Positions 48,144 to 59,169 of a DNA stretch of 64,000 bases are shown here, one piece after another. Both the position numbers and the translations under genes were made by a program. This stretch comes from Pachyseris speciosa (lineage: Eukaryota > Cnidaria > Anthozoa > Scleractinia > Pachyseridae), in contig JAEMWC010000006.1 in the NCBI GenBank assembly GCA_016490735.1, positions 855,001-919,000 of the forward strand, written 5' to 3'. The notes beneath the pieces are model-generated. The model saw only the letters and a program-made list of their open reading frames with translations. It had not been told where the DNA came from and searched no databases. Each line of letters opens with the position of its first letter. Position 1 is the first letter of the stretch.

Positions 48144-50590
48144 CCCAATCAGTGGTTAACAAGTTATTAAACTTGTTTCGACATAATAGATTACCATAGC
48201 AACACTTTAACCGGCTTAAAAACACCCCTAATTGTAGTTTTAGGCAACAATAACTCAAAAACAAACTCGCGGTGACCCCCATGTTTCAGTTATTGTCAAG
48301 AAATAATTAGCTTTATAAAATACAACCATTTATAAAGTTAAAACATTTTGTATCAGCGGATTCAGAGACAACTTAAAATTTAACGTGGCTTTGAAGTTTT
48401 GCACAATGTTGGATCTTGACACGCTTATTACTTCTCAGCAATTAAAGATGGTGGTCACCGAGCTGGTCTTTGAGTTATCGAATAAAGCTAAAATAAGGGG
48501 TGGAAAACAGTATGATCTTCTCTGAATGTCAGCACGCAAAAAAACCTGTGAAAGCCTAAAAACACTTTGAAGCGTTTTTGGTTCTGTTGATAGCCTTTAC
48601 TTACATTGTACGCTGTAGCGCCAGTACATTATATAAAGTGAACATCTGTGAGCGTGAGCGCCTACAACCATAACGTGTTTAATTTTTCAAAATTTGCTGA
48701 TTAAGGAGGCTTTACGTGATTTACTAGTACCCTTGCCTAATTTGCCATAACTTTCAAACCGTTCACTTTCCCCTGTCATATAATGCTCCAACCTTGATAA
48801 AATCGGTAAAGGGAAAGTTAAAAGTCAGCTATTCAGTAATTGTCATTTATTTGACTTATTTTGGTGATTAAGCTGATCGACGGCGTAATGAAGTGTTATA
48901 CAGTCAAACCTCTATTAAGCAATCGCCCTCCGTAACACAAAATATTCATGAGAAAACATCAAGTAATTGCATGTTCAAAGACGTTCACGCCTTTAGTTCC
49001 AAGATTCTAAGGCAATCATCTTTGTTGTAAACCACACTAATAACGTTCAGTTTTGCCCATTATTCAACATGAACCAATGATTCTATGTACCTCTATATTA
49101 AAGGGGGTTAGTTTCGAAAGAAACTGTGGTGCTGCGTTGGTGGGGGAGTGAAACGGAGTTAATAATGTAAATTGACCACCATGCAGGGATTCGAAAAGCT
49201 GACGTTTCGAGAGATAGCCCTTCGTCGGAGCGATTCGCTGAGTAATCTCTGAAATATAATGAATCATTTTCTGGAAAATAAACAGTTACAAAAATACACA
49301 GTCATGTGCATTTGCTGGATTGTCTGAGTTCCCATGGAAAATGAAAACAATATGCAACAAGGTTGGGTTCCTTTGAAGTTAGCATAGATCTTACAAAACC
49401 ACGACACTGAGACTCCAATTAAGAGATTTGACAAAAAAAACAAACAAACAAACAAACAAACAAAAAACAAAAACAAAAAACAAAAACAAACAAACAAACA
49501 AAACAACAACAGCAAAAAACAAAACAAAACAAAAACAGACAATTTTAACAGAGAGAGAAAAGATTTTTTTATTGGAATTTCTATTTTTTCCACTCAGTTT
49601 TTAAACGCATGCTCACAGACGCGTTTCATCAGCTTGAAGCACAGAGCATGTGCAAAAGATGCACATATTACCGTTTCAGTCACCTCAAAATGAAACAAGC
49701 TTCAGTATATAAATGTGCCTCTTCCTAAAGTGCCAAATTACCAAATGAATATATACCGCCGTTACAAGTAGATGTTACAGATTCCTGAAGCCTTGTGTTA
49801 GCTTCCTCACTATTCATGACGGGACAAGGGAATAGTGTCAATAGTAGTTAATTAAGACGTGAATAGCTCAACAAATACTGATTCCAAGTGTAAAGGACTT
49901 GCCTTTATCCATAGACTGAAAGAGAGAGGACCCTAGGAACGAGGTTGTAAAAGCAGTTAATAAGAAAAACCGACAAATGTGTTTTGGTTTGACTCTCACT
50001 ACTCCTCTGCCGGGAAAGGCTAATAACAGTGTACCAAAGGCATTCTTACAACCGTAGAATACGTGAGAAAAGGGAGCTGCCAATGAATGAATATTCCTCG
50101 GCGAATGATTTTATCAAAATACAGTGCACTGGCTATACCACAACAGCTGGAAATCCCTGATACTTCAAACATTAGTGGTGCACTGGTCCCGTCAGTGGAC
50201 CTTTTTTTCTTTTTTTTAATTAAAAAGCTGGGTCAGTCAGAGGATGGAAAGTGAAACACTTTAAGGTAATAAGCCAGTGCCGGACGATGGATGAGAGATG
50301 CCAAGATTTGAACACTCATGAGTGTTGCGCGAGTGATTAATTCCCCAACTCTCACTTAGGGCTGAACGAGCTGTGCGCGAGAGTTTACAACAGTACGGCA
50401 GGAGTTAATAAAACGAAAGTGCCGGCGGGAAATTTTACAAACAAACGAAAAGCTGCTGCGTGGTAATTGCTCATGTGTATGTTTAAGAAAGGGGGAACCG
50501 TGTTGTTTTTGCCCCGCCCTGCAGATTTAAGGCTAGTAACTGCCGTCAGCAAAACTTTCGCCCAACTCTTTAGAGTGCGGTCTAAAGTGT
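48144..50590. other. intergenic region with simple repeats
   Basis: Contains an A-rich (CAAA)n/(AAAC)n tract at 49433-49537 and a hammerhead-like remnant at 49197-49231. The open frame opposite the A-rich tract (Phe/Leu/Cys-rich) is a repeat artefact. No gene recognised. Confidence 0.55.
49197..49231 (-). ncRNA. hammerhead-like remnant (GAAACGTC type)
   Basis: On the minus strand: GCT, CCGACGAA, GGGCTATCTCTC, GAAAC, GTC, AGC. The core has C for U4 and an extra A before stem II, and stem II contains a mismatch. The GAAAC-GTC junction and a 3-bp stem I remain. Not expected to be active. Confidence 0.3.
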
Positions 50591-51011
50591 GAATAAAATA
50601 GAATGAATGCAAGGCTGATACTACGTGAAAAGTTGACTTTGCGAGACACCAACATGACCGAAACTTGATAAAGTAGGGTTGCAGCCACGGACAGCTGTTT
50701 CCTCCTTATTGGGACTTGTCGGCATGGCGTAGCGAATTTAAATGACGCCAACTACAATGTCAGCGCAAATAAATTTCACAATGACCCGTTCACGATATCA
50801 AGTTCCGTACCTTGGACTCTTTTGCCCCCCCCCCCCCCCCCATGGCCATGCAAAGCAGGCGAAAACCATTCTTAACAATTAACGCATGGAATAAGGACGA
50901 AACAGCTGTCCATGGCTGCAACCCTACTTTATCGAGTTTCGGTCATGTTGGTGTCTCGTAAAGTCAACTTTTCACGTAGTATCAGCCTTGCATTTATTCT
51001 ATTTTATTCTG
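50591..51011. repeat. inverted pair of retrozyme-like sequences with decayed hammerheads
   Basis: The left copy (about 50591-50735, minus strand) and right copy (about 50888-51011, plus strand) share at least 110 bp, from GAAACAGCTGTCC(G/A)TGGCTGCAACCCTAC to GCCTTGCATT(C/T)ATTCTATTTTATTC. The left copy has a complete but mutated hammerhead: core CCGACAA for CTGATGA, with GTCC-CAATAA-GGAG in place of stem II. The right copy is truncated within stem II but keeps GGACGAAACAGCTGTC and CATGGC. A poly-C run (50826-50842) lies between them. Confidence 0.65.
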
Positions 51012-51373
51012 TTTCATTTTTTGGCTGCTTAAGTCTCTTATAGATCCTACGTAAACTAGCAGCACTATTGTTGGCGGTCCTTTGCTTATTGCTTTTACTC
51101 TAAAGCGTGGGCCAAAGGAGAGATCTCAAACAAATTTGAGCTGATTCAAATTCAATGAGAGCTCGAGCTTACGAGAATCATAAGAGAGTTTAAGAATGCG
51201 CCGAAGAGTTCTCAAGCAAAACGGGAGCAAGAGTCCGAACTTTCCGCCGTAATTCCCATCTCTTTCGGCTCGTCCCAGGCTCTTTTACTTGCCTTTCCCA
51301 GGGTGCGCCACGCTTTGCGCTTGTTCAAAATTCGAAGGGCCTGTGGAGGGGGGCATTTTATGCGCCACTAATT

Positions 51374-51780
51374 GGCCATGTTCTAAACGAGTAAGGGCCT
51401 GGGAACGCATCCAAACTTCATTGAAAATCAATGGCATTGAATTAAATCGATTCTCATATGAAAGGGTATGTCAAAATAAGTACTTTCAGCAAGTTTGACT
51501 ATATTTGGTCGAAAAGTTGCCAGTTGACATGCATTTTGATCTTTAAAAAATCCCATAGAAATGTCTCTATTTCGGAAAGTGTATCCCCCCAAACCATACA
51601 AATTCTCTAATTTTCACAATTTTCAAAAGCCTTTGTTTCAGTTCCAATTCAACTGAACAGCGTCAAAGTTAGTAAGGTCACCATTTTTGAGATGCTCTTT
51701 CATACAGTGTCAACAATTTTATTGCCAATCGATAAATTTTAAAACTCATTTCCAGGCCCTCACTCGTTTAGAACATGGCC
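51374..51780. mobile_element. 407-bp MITE immediately upstream of the DED gene
   Basis: The left end GGCCATGTTCTAAACGAGTA, continuing AGGGCCTGG, and the right end CCAGGCCCT followed by ACTCGTTTAGAACATGGCC (with one intervening mismatch) are 29-bp inverted repeats with one or two differences. No transposase. Its right end is 98 bp from the DED start codon, so it may contribute to the promoter or 5'UTR. Confidence 0.7.
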
Positions 51781-51877
51781 TTGAGAAAGCTTCAGGAAAT
51801 GAATGCAAACGACTAATTTAGATTGAAAATTTCATTACGGTCTCAAAGCTAACTGAGACGATTTCTGCGTCTTTGAA

Positions 51878-52471
51878 ATGTCTGACATTGAGTACAACAG
51901 TCTAATTTTTCAAATAAGCCGGAGATTAGATGAGCTGAATGAACCTGAACAATTACTTTTCATGTGCAGAAACCGTCTGCCTTCTGGGAATGAAGAAGGT
52001 TTCCAAAATAGCCTCGCGTTGCTCAAGAAACTTGAAGAACGACTGCATTTAGGACCAGGTCGTCTGGAGGTATTGAAAGACATCATCAAAGGTGTAAAGG
52101 AATGGACTTTACTAGGAACAGTTGAAAAGTTCGAGAGAAAAAGACGGGAATATAAGGATTTACTGGAACATATCATTCGTGCGCTCGACGAACTCAGTGA
52201 CTTGGAACGAGTGATGTCGGTATGCCGTGGAAGGATGCCGGAAGAAACTGAACTTAACATTGTGGATGTTCGATCACTGTTTGAAGTACTCGAGGGCAAC
52301 AGCGTTTTCGAAATTAACCAGCTGGGTATCCTGAAGCAAATGTTGATCGACCTGGAGCGAAAAGACCTGGTCAAGGCAGTGGATGAGTTTGACAGACGAA
52401 GATGCGAGGACGAAGAGTATGAAAGCAGAAAAGGTAACCTTTCTGTGGACTACAACTGTACAAGACCGTGA
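51878..52471 (+). CDS. tandem death-effector-domain protein (first exon or short gene)
   Basis: A 197-residue frame with two death effector domains. DED1 is residues about 5-88 (starting YNSLIFQISRRLDELNEPEQ, with LLFMCRNRLP as helix 2). DED2 is about 92-175 (YKDLLEHIIRALDELSDLER, then VMSVCRGRMP). DED2 keeps the RxDL motif as RKDL at 161-164; DED1 has KEWTL there. Tandem DEDs occur in caspase-8/10 and c-FLIP, which act in death-receptor signalling complexes. A good donor (GAAAAG then GTAACC, exon edge 52433) after Lys-185 suggests splicing to further exons, possibly a caspase domain, which I cannot see. If unspliced, the product is a DED-only adaptor or inhibitor. No intron splits the two domains. 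The start is the first ATG in frame. Confidence 0.8.
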   Translation: MSDIEYNSLIFQISRRLDELNEPEQLLFMCRNRLPSGNEEGFQNSLALLKKLEERLHLGPGRLEVLKDIIKGVKEWTLLGTVEKFERKRREYKDLLEHIIRALDELSDLERVMSVCRGRMPEETELNIVDVRSLFEVLEGNSVFEINQLGILKQMLIDLERKDLVKAVDEFDRRRCEDEEYESRKGNLSVDYNCTRP

Positions 52472-53007
52472 AGTTAAACTGAAATAGAACCGCAGTACCG
52501 TTAGGAATTGCGATTCTGTTTAACAATGGTAGATTTGTTGTGAATTGATCAGAAGTTTGTCAGGACCTTCCAGTAGTAACACACCTGAAGACACACTGGA
52601 TTTGCCTTCAAGTGGTTGTGAATATACTATTATTTATTTAATAGAGGGTTTTCACGTGACGTCATAAAAAAACAAAAATTCAAAAGGAAACAGACTTTTG
52701 CATTTTTATCTTCATCACATAAAAGGCATTTCGGAAGTGTATCTGCTTGTTTGTTTTCAGCTCGGTAGCCTGCTTTATTTTGAAAATAGAGCGGTTTGAA
52801 TTTTAGAGTTTTTCACAGTGCATGACATAAAGATGTCTGCTCGCAAGCATGTTACTAACATGAAAACATCGATTCACTGTGTGATTTTGAGGTTTGAAAA
52901 GCCAGCATGGTAAGAGAAACGTCTATATGAATGTTTGAAAGCTCAACAGACAGAACAAAGCCTTTGAGATAGCTAAAGTAAGAAACATGTTTTAACTCGT
53001 TTCTGGT

Positions 53008-53046
53008 CGCCATCTTGGTGTCCCTTAGAGGGACGCCAAGATGGCG
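53008..53046. repeat. 39-bp palindrome (CGCCATCTTGG arms)
   Basis: CGCCATCTTGGTGTCCCT, a TAG loop, then AGGGACGCCAAGATGGCG: 18-bp arms with one mismatch. Likely the core of a small foldback element. Confidence 0.75.
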
Positions 53047-54429
53047 TTTCCATTCAAAACACTATAATTTTGAGTGGTGCATTTTGCCGAATAACTCGAG
53101 TACGGGATATCCCACGGCCCTGAGATTTTGGCATGTTGTTTATTTATTAGTCTTCTATAATATCACACACTGGAAAATCTGGACCATTTACAGAGTTAAT
53201 GAAATGGCTGTGAATCTTAAATTTACAGACTTTTTATGAGAGTTCAAATCTGACCTACTTTTACATATGGCATACAAAATATCTGTAAAATCATTTTTAT
53301 AGACATTTTACACACTTTTTGTGATATTCCTTTTTAGAATGTTTATGAAATGATTATGAAATTTAACTGCTGAAATAAGAAGGAAAACTGAAAAATTTAC
53401 AGACTTAACAAAATCTCTGAAGAATGTTTGTAAATTTGACATTTACAAAGATTTTCTATGATTATTTTATCCACTAAAATCTCTGTAAATCGACACGAGT
53501 ATAGTATTTTAAAATCTCTGTAAATTGACACAAGCAGGACATAGCCCCCATGATGCGGAGTTAAGTTAACTGAGTTACTACTGTTGGAGTTATTATAACT
53601 CCAAAAGGGTAGTGTGCGGCTTTTGTCTTGGATTTCAACAGCGTTTGTTTGTAGTTTCACTATGGTAATTCAAATCAATAAGCCGGATGGGTTCGCGCTG
53701 CAACTATACGGTGAATTTATGACTGGAAATACGGTCAAATAGGACTCCTCTTTTCCTTGTGACATATGCTCCAAATTTGCATTAGTTTACTTGAGCTTCT
53801 ATAGCAAACATTTTTTCACAAACAACTTTGCTTGCCATTCATTTTGATCTCTAGCAAAAAATGCCTCGATTGATCACAAGAAAGAAAAACTTAACACATA
53901 GCAATCAACTTTGCTCCAGGGTCTTTACACATTTCTCAAGGTGAACTAATTAATATGTTTCCGTTATTTGAAAATATAGCGTATACTTGTTTGTTTCCGC
54001 AAAGCGGATACGACAGGAAACTTGTAAGAGAAAAACACTAGTACTACTCCTAACAGACAATAACGGAATGCCTTTGAGTAGGATTTTCATTACCAGCACT
54101 GGTTTTTTCTGCGTCGCTTTTGAGGACGGGAAAACTTCTGTGACCAAATTACTGCATGACTTACGCAGGAAAAGGGATGAACAGAAATCATTGTTGTATA
54201 CATTGTGAAAGAAAATTCACTGTACGATTTTCAAACTTAAATGGCAAGCAGTGCACATGGCAAAGAAGGACGGCCTCAAAACTATTTCCTCGCCAAGTTT
54301 GTGCTTCCCGAGCGGCTGGGCTGATTTCCCTTTCGGGCGCCATAAGCATTGGCTGTTTGGCTGAGAGGCAAAGTGTTAAAAAACAAAAGGTAGTAAAGTG
54401 CCAAAGAGTCGTTTGAAAGACAAACCACA

Positions 54430-54457
54430 CTTTTTGGGCTTAGCCCTTCACCAGAGG
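54430..54457 (-). ncRNA. decayed hammerhead-like remnant
   Basis: On the minus strand: core CTGGTGA, then A, stem II GGGC-TAA-GCCC, then AAAAAG where GAAAC would be needed. A6 and G12 are lost, so no cleavage is expected. Listed because it shares layout with the other remnants in the window. Confidence 0.25.
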
Positions 54458-57400
54458 TATGTAAATGATTTGAAGATGCATACTATTGTTCTTTATTATC
54501 TTCTGACCAAGATGGAGCTCGAGGGAGTTGGGTTAGACTTGGGCATGCACAAACGAGTTCATTCCCGGTAGGCAATTTGTAGTTTTGGCGCCCGTTTCAA
54601 CTCAAATTTCGACTCGTGGAAGACAGTTTGGGAGGAATTTCTCCCACTTCGAATGGAATTTAATAGTTTTACAACGTATATGCGACCGGTTGGCAAGCTT
54701 CTTCCACGGTAGTCGAGCGCTGTTGGTTCAAGTTTTTGGTCTCCATGTTCAGTGATGGTTGCCTTGCTCTGCTGTAGATTTCAAAGGTAAGCATATTCTA
54801 TTTGGCCATTTTAGACTGTAATATTTCCAATATATAGTACTGGCTGGGTGTATGTATCTCAAATAGCTGTCTATACGAAGAAAATACAAGTGACTAGTGG
54901 TGTTTTCCATGGTATATATGTACCACTCGAAAGCATTGCATAACTACAGTAGTATGTGCAGCTGTATAAAATTATGCTATCTTGCTAATTCATTACTGTG
55001 TTTGTTCTTAATGTAAGCAAGGGTTAAGCCTACTGCATGTGCAGGTAAGGAATCGTAGCTAAGATTGTGGCAAACTAGGTGCTCAACTGGCTTACACTTG
55101 ATTAGATCCATTGATTTACCTGTAGTTGGTGGCAAAGTGAGCTTTTGGTGTGATCATAAATTAATGTACTTGTACTTAAACTCAATTATAAATTTTGCTT
55201 TCCAAGTGTCTCTAAATTAGATGACAAGACTCCACAAAGTCCCATCCACTAATTATGTATACACTTACAAAATAATGTTATGTATACACTTACAAAATAA
55301 TGTAAGACCCAAACTCTGTTTCGGGAGCAGGGTTAGCACAACAGTAATGCAATGATTGTATTTAATTATGTATGGAACTGTGTGGACATCTTTTGAAATT
55401 AGCTTTCCAATTTAAAGGCCTATTTTTCTCCCTTGATCCAATGTCGGCATCTGTTTTTGTTTTGAAATTGCGCTGTTGTTAAAGGAAGGAAACATTTAGC
55501 TCTACACTAAAGCATTCAACTGTAGGAGCAAAACAAAGCAACACAGCAGTGTAGACCTTATCACAGAGATCAGCCAAGCCACATAGTCCATTATGCAAAC
55601 TGACCTTGAAGTAAAAACATCAAACATGAGGAAAACAGTTATCCAGACATATACACAATTTACTCATCATCAAATCAGTTTCCAAATTGCAGTAAGTTGG
55701 CCCTCAGTGAATTGGTGGAAACTTCAAGGTAAAAAGCACCCAACATGAAACCTCATTTTCTTGTTACAGTACATGTACAGTGTAAGTACTTTAAATTTGA
55801 TAAAAAACAATGATGTATGAATTGGCCATTACCATGTTGCCACACTTGACTCTTCTGACTTTAAATGGGCCAAAATTTACAAATAGATATGCAAAACTTT
55901 CCCAAAGTAATAAAAGAAAAATGAAGAAGAATAAACAGAAAACATATTTGAGGCCATTAATTGTGGGATAAAACAAGGGCTTCAAAGGTCTAAAGAATTT
56001 CATGTCACACAAAATTCATGAATAAATTGGTCATGGCATGTACAGCCCTGTAATGCATCAAGGCTGAAGATGGGTCTTTTAGTTTGAGTGTTCACATCTT
56101 CATTGAAGTGCCTACTGTTGTGGTAATGCAACTATTAATTCTGTTAACCCTAACTCGACAAAAAAAATCGTGTGGTACAAAATTAATTCTGGCCACAGCT
56201 GCTGTCCAATAAAGTCTGCTTGATTTCATATCAGTGACCTGACTTTTTTTACAATGAGAAAAGAAATAGAGACAAAGCTAATTTAATATAGTTGTATATA
56301 TTTTTATCCCAATCACAGTATACAGTACTTAATATGTCAATTAAATTACGCTGTAGTTGGCTTGCTTTATTTACTGTGTATCATGTACATTGTACAAATG
56401 ACCTTCAAAGGCTGTTTTTTTTTAATAGTACAGTGCTTGTGTCCAGGCAAGTACTTGGGGTGTTAAAACATAAATCTCTATCCTGCTTGATTGTATTTGA
56501 AATGCTTGGAGCCTTACTTTTGTTTTGCAATAGTTGTGCTAAACAGCTACTGAGTATTGCATGGCATGTGCCTCCTTTTACAGACTGTAGTGATAGCTCA
56601 CCCAAGTATTACAACTGTCAGTGAGACCATCAGTGTATGACAGCAGATAAAAGGCAAGTGGAACTATCTAAAATTTTTTTTAAGTTATTTTTTTTGCATC
56701 ATAAGGTGGTATATGTATGTTCACGGCTTTTTGCCTTTTTTTTAACCTTTACAATAATTAGTCATTTAACAAGCTTCAGTTTATGGCTTGTAATGAGAAT
56801 GTGCAATGAAGACCATACTGTAATTACAGTGTATTCTCCTGCATTTCTGAAATTTCATTACTGCTGGGGTGTTTTTCATACCTACAGACTGTATGATTGT
56901 CTAGTTGTTGTGTGTGATAAAGAATAACATTCAAGATGGCTTCGTGTTCATGGAACAAGCGTAAAACTCCTAAGCCCGACCATATATGCATGTGCCATTG
57001 CAGCATTAACACCAATCCTTTAAAAAAAATCTCCCTTAATGTTTGCGTCATCCCTGCAAACTGCAATGATGCTTGGTCATGAAAAGGTTAAGACACAGTG
57101 TTGACATGCTTGAGCATACAAAATAATTATAAGACTGTCTTAAGACCTGCCATCATGGCTTGTAACACTTAAAAAGTAGATCATGTTTTCCAGAGACCTA
57201 CACCAAGACCATCTACATGTAACAGTATTGTTTGAGAGATCATGACAGTTTGTATTGTGTTAACATGCACATATTTTTCAATATTTAAGCTCATATTTTC
57301 ATTCTGGTTTCTGAACTGTACAGTACAATGTACACTTGGCCTTGACATCCCATTTTTTAATCTTCAGGCTGAATACATGTACATGTAGTTACATGTGCAG

Positions 57401-58712
57401 TATATGGCAGACTACTTTACAGTGTATGCTCAAGTTGCAAAGAAAAGTAAACCTTTTAAGATACGAACTTTCTGTAACATAGCATGATGATGGAATGTGA
57501 CCATTATTGAACCTTTTGTCGTCTTCGGAATTTTTGTTCCACCTCATGCAACCTTGATCCAGTGTAACATAAAAAAGATCACATCAGCATGGTGGGCTTG
57601 TGATTTCTTTTAAGTCCTGGTCAAACTATTGAACAAAGTTGGATTTAATGTTGCAAGATTGTTCGACTGTTTGGCCGCCCATGTTGAATGATGTTTGTCA
57701 ATTCCCACACAATTTTTGCTAGATCAAGTGTTGGATAGAGTTTGCTTTTGATCAAACATTACGCCCAACAATTCTGCTCAATGAAAAAAAAAAAATTAAT
57801 GTTGCAGTGTTTTGCCGCTCTTCCAACAAAGCTGTATCCTGATGCAAGTCACATTCACCCTGCTAGCCAATGAATAGTTGCTATTTTCGTGCTCTCTTTC
57901 CAGATGTCCGCTTCAATAGCGTTAAAAATTCCTGAGAACTGATCCGGGCTTGTTCATTCTAATCATCTCCCTAAACACGGGTGTATCTTGCAATGATAAC
58001 TGTAAAACGGTATGGAACATACCCTTTTCAGCTTGTTCTCTTAACCATTCCATGATTTTTTCTCACTTCACACTGAACACTGAACAGCTCTGGTTCCATA
58101 AACATTAACGTTAAGCGCTTTTGGTTTCCACTTTAGTGCTACAGTGTATGTTTTAAATTACATTTTAGCGTCAAGTTGTACCAGTAGCTTGTTTTGCCAC
58201 TATAGTTTGGATACATGTAGTTTGGCCAGGGCTTTACACTACACTGTATGTCTTAAATTACTGTACTCCCACTTTAAAAGAATAAATAATGCTGTAAAAT
58301 ACATGTATATTTGTGTATTTGTCCATACCCTATGATCATCAGTTAGGTGAACTATCTAATATTTACCGATTTCAAATTGGAAAGTTTGTTACTTTTCAAG
58401 AAAGGCTTCCCTCCTGATGTATTCAGATAACTGTGTTTGCTGACAAGTCATATTAATCGTTACCATACTAGACATTGCAACTGTACTGTGTAGAACTAAT
58501 ATCAGACAGTTTGCAATAAGTTTCCAGACCTAAACTGTTTAATTCCTTTCATTCAGAAATTCAGAATGCTGACAGTATTAATTTTCTCTGTTGAAATCTG
58601 AATTAAGAACATTTCTCCTCTATTGACTACTCCTATTTTGAATGTGTTGTTTTATGTTTTGCTGCCGGTGTGTGTTTGTTTGTGTGCTTGCTTTTACACG
58701 TAATCTAAATGT

Positions 58713-59169
58713 AACATGATAGTAATGCATGAAACCCCAAACAGAAACTCGAAAAAATCCGAGTTCCAGATGGGATTTGAACCCACTACCCTCTGCAATC
58801 CAGACAGACACTCTAACCACTGAGCTACTGAACACTCTATGGTGAGCAAGGGTGAAATGTGGGCTTTGACTGGAACCGCATCACACGGTCACACAGCCAA
58901 ATAATGACTGGCACACACATAACTGCATCGTGCAGTCACATTGAGGCATATCAAAGATGTATATTGAGGCATATCAAAAATGGCTGTGTGACCGCGTGAT
59001 GCGGTTCCAGTCAAAGCCCACATTTCACCCTTGCACACCATAGAGTGTCGAGTAGCTCAGTGGTTAGAGCATCCATCTAGATCGCGGAGGGTCGTGGGTT
59101 CGAATCCCATCTGGAACTCGGATTTTTTTTCAAGTTTCTGTTTGGGGTTTCATGCATTACTATCATGTT
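58713..59169. repeat. inverted pair of tRNA-derived SINEs (foldback, about 188-bp arms)
   Basis: The left arm (58713-58899) and right arm (58981-59169) are reverse complements with few differences, separated by 81 bp. Each arm carries a tRNA-like head. On the right, plus strand: A-box AGTAGCTCAGTGGTTAGAG (59051-59069) and B-box GGGTTCGAATCCC (59096-59108). On the left, minus strand: B-box at 58785-58773 and A-box at 58829-58811. Similarity continues past the tRNA part on both sides (GGAACTCGGATTTTTTTC; GGAACCGCATCAC). The tRNA acceptor stems pair poorly, so these are not functional tRNA genes. Confidence 0.8.

Larger units (their letters stand above)
52472..58712. other. gene-poor region, possible intron or 3' flank of the DED gene
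   Basis: Contains the palindrome at 53008, a small array of AAATCTCTGTAAAT(C/T)GACAC repeats (53480-53535), a hammerhead-like remnant at 54430-54457, and a 25-bp tandem repeat (ATGTATACACTTACAAAATAATGT twice, 55256-55304). A consensus plus-strand donor (TTTCAAAG then GTAAGC) near 54785 follows a CpG-containing stretch and might be a first exon. From 54.8 to 60.4 kb the texture resembles an intron: AT-rich with ACATGTACATGT motifs. No coding exon is confirmed. Confidence 0.45.

Noticed and set aside
49264..49593. 109-residue Phe/Leu/Cys-rich frame on the minus strand
   Set aside because: It is the complement of an A-rich (CAAA)n repeat.
53987..54416. Two overlapping plus-strand frames (73 and 86 residues)
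   Set aside because: They look slightly protein-like, but there are no conserved motifs and the antisense strand is equally open; left unannotated.
59045..59125. Functional tRNA gene on the plus strand
   Set aside because: A and B boxes are good, but the acceptor stem pairs poorly, spacing to the D-arm is wrong, and an inverted twin exists; it is a SINE head.
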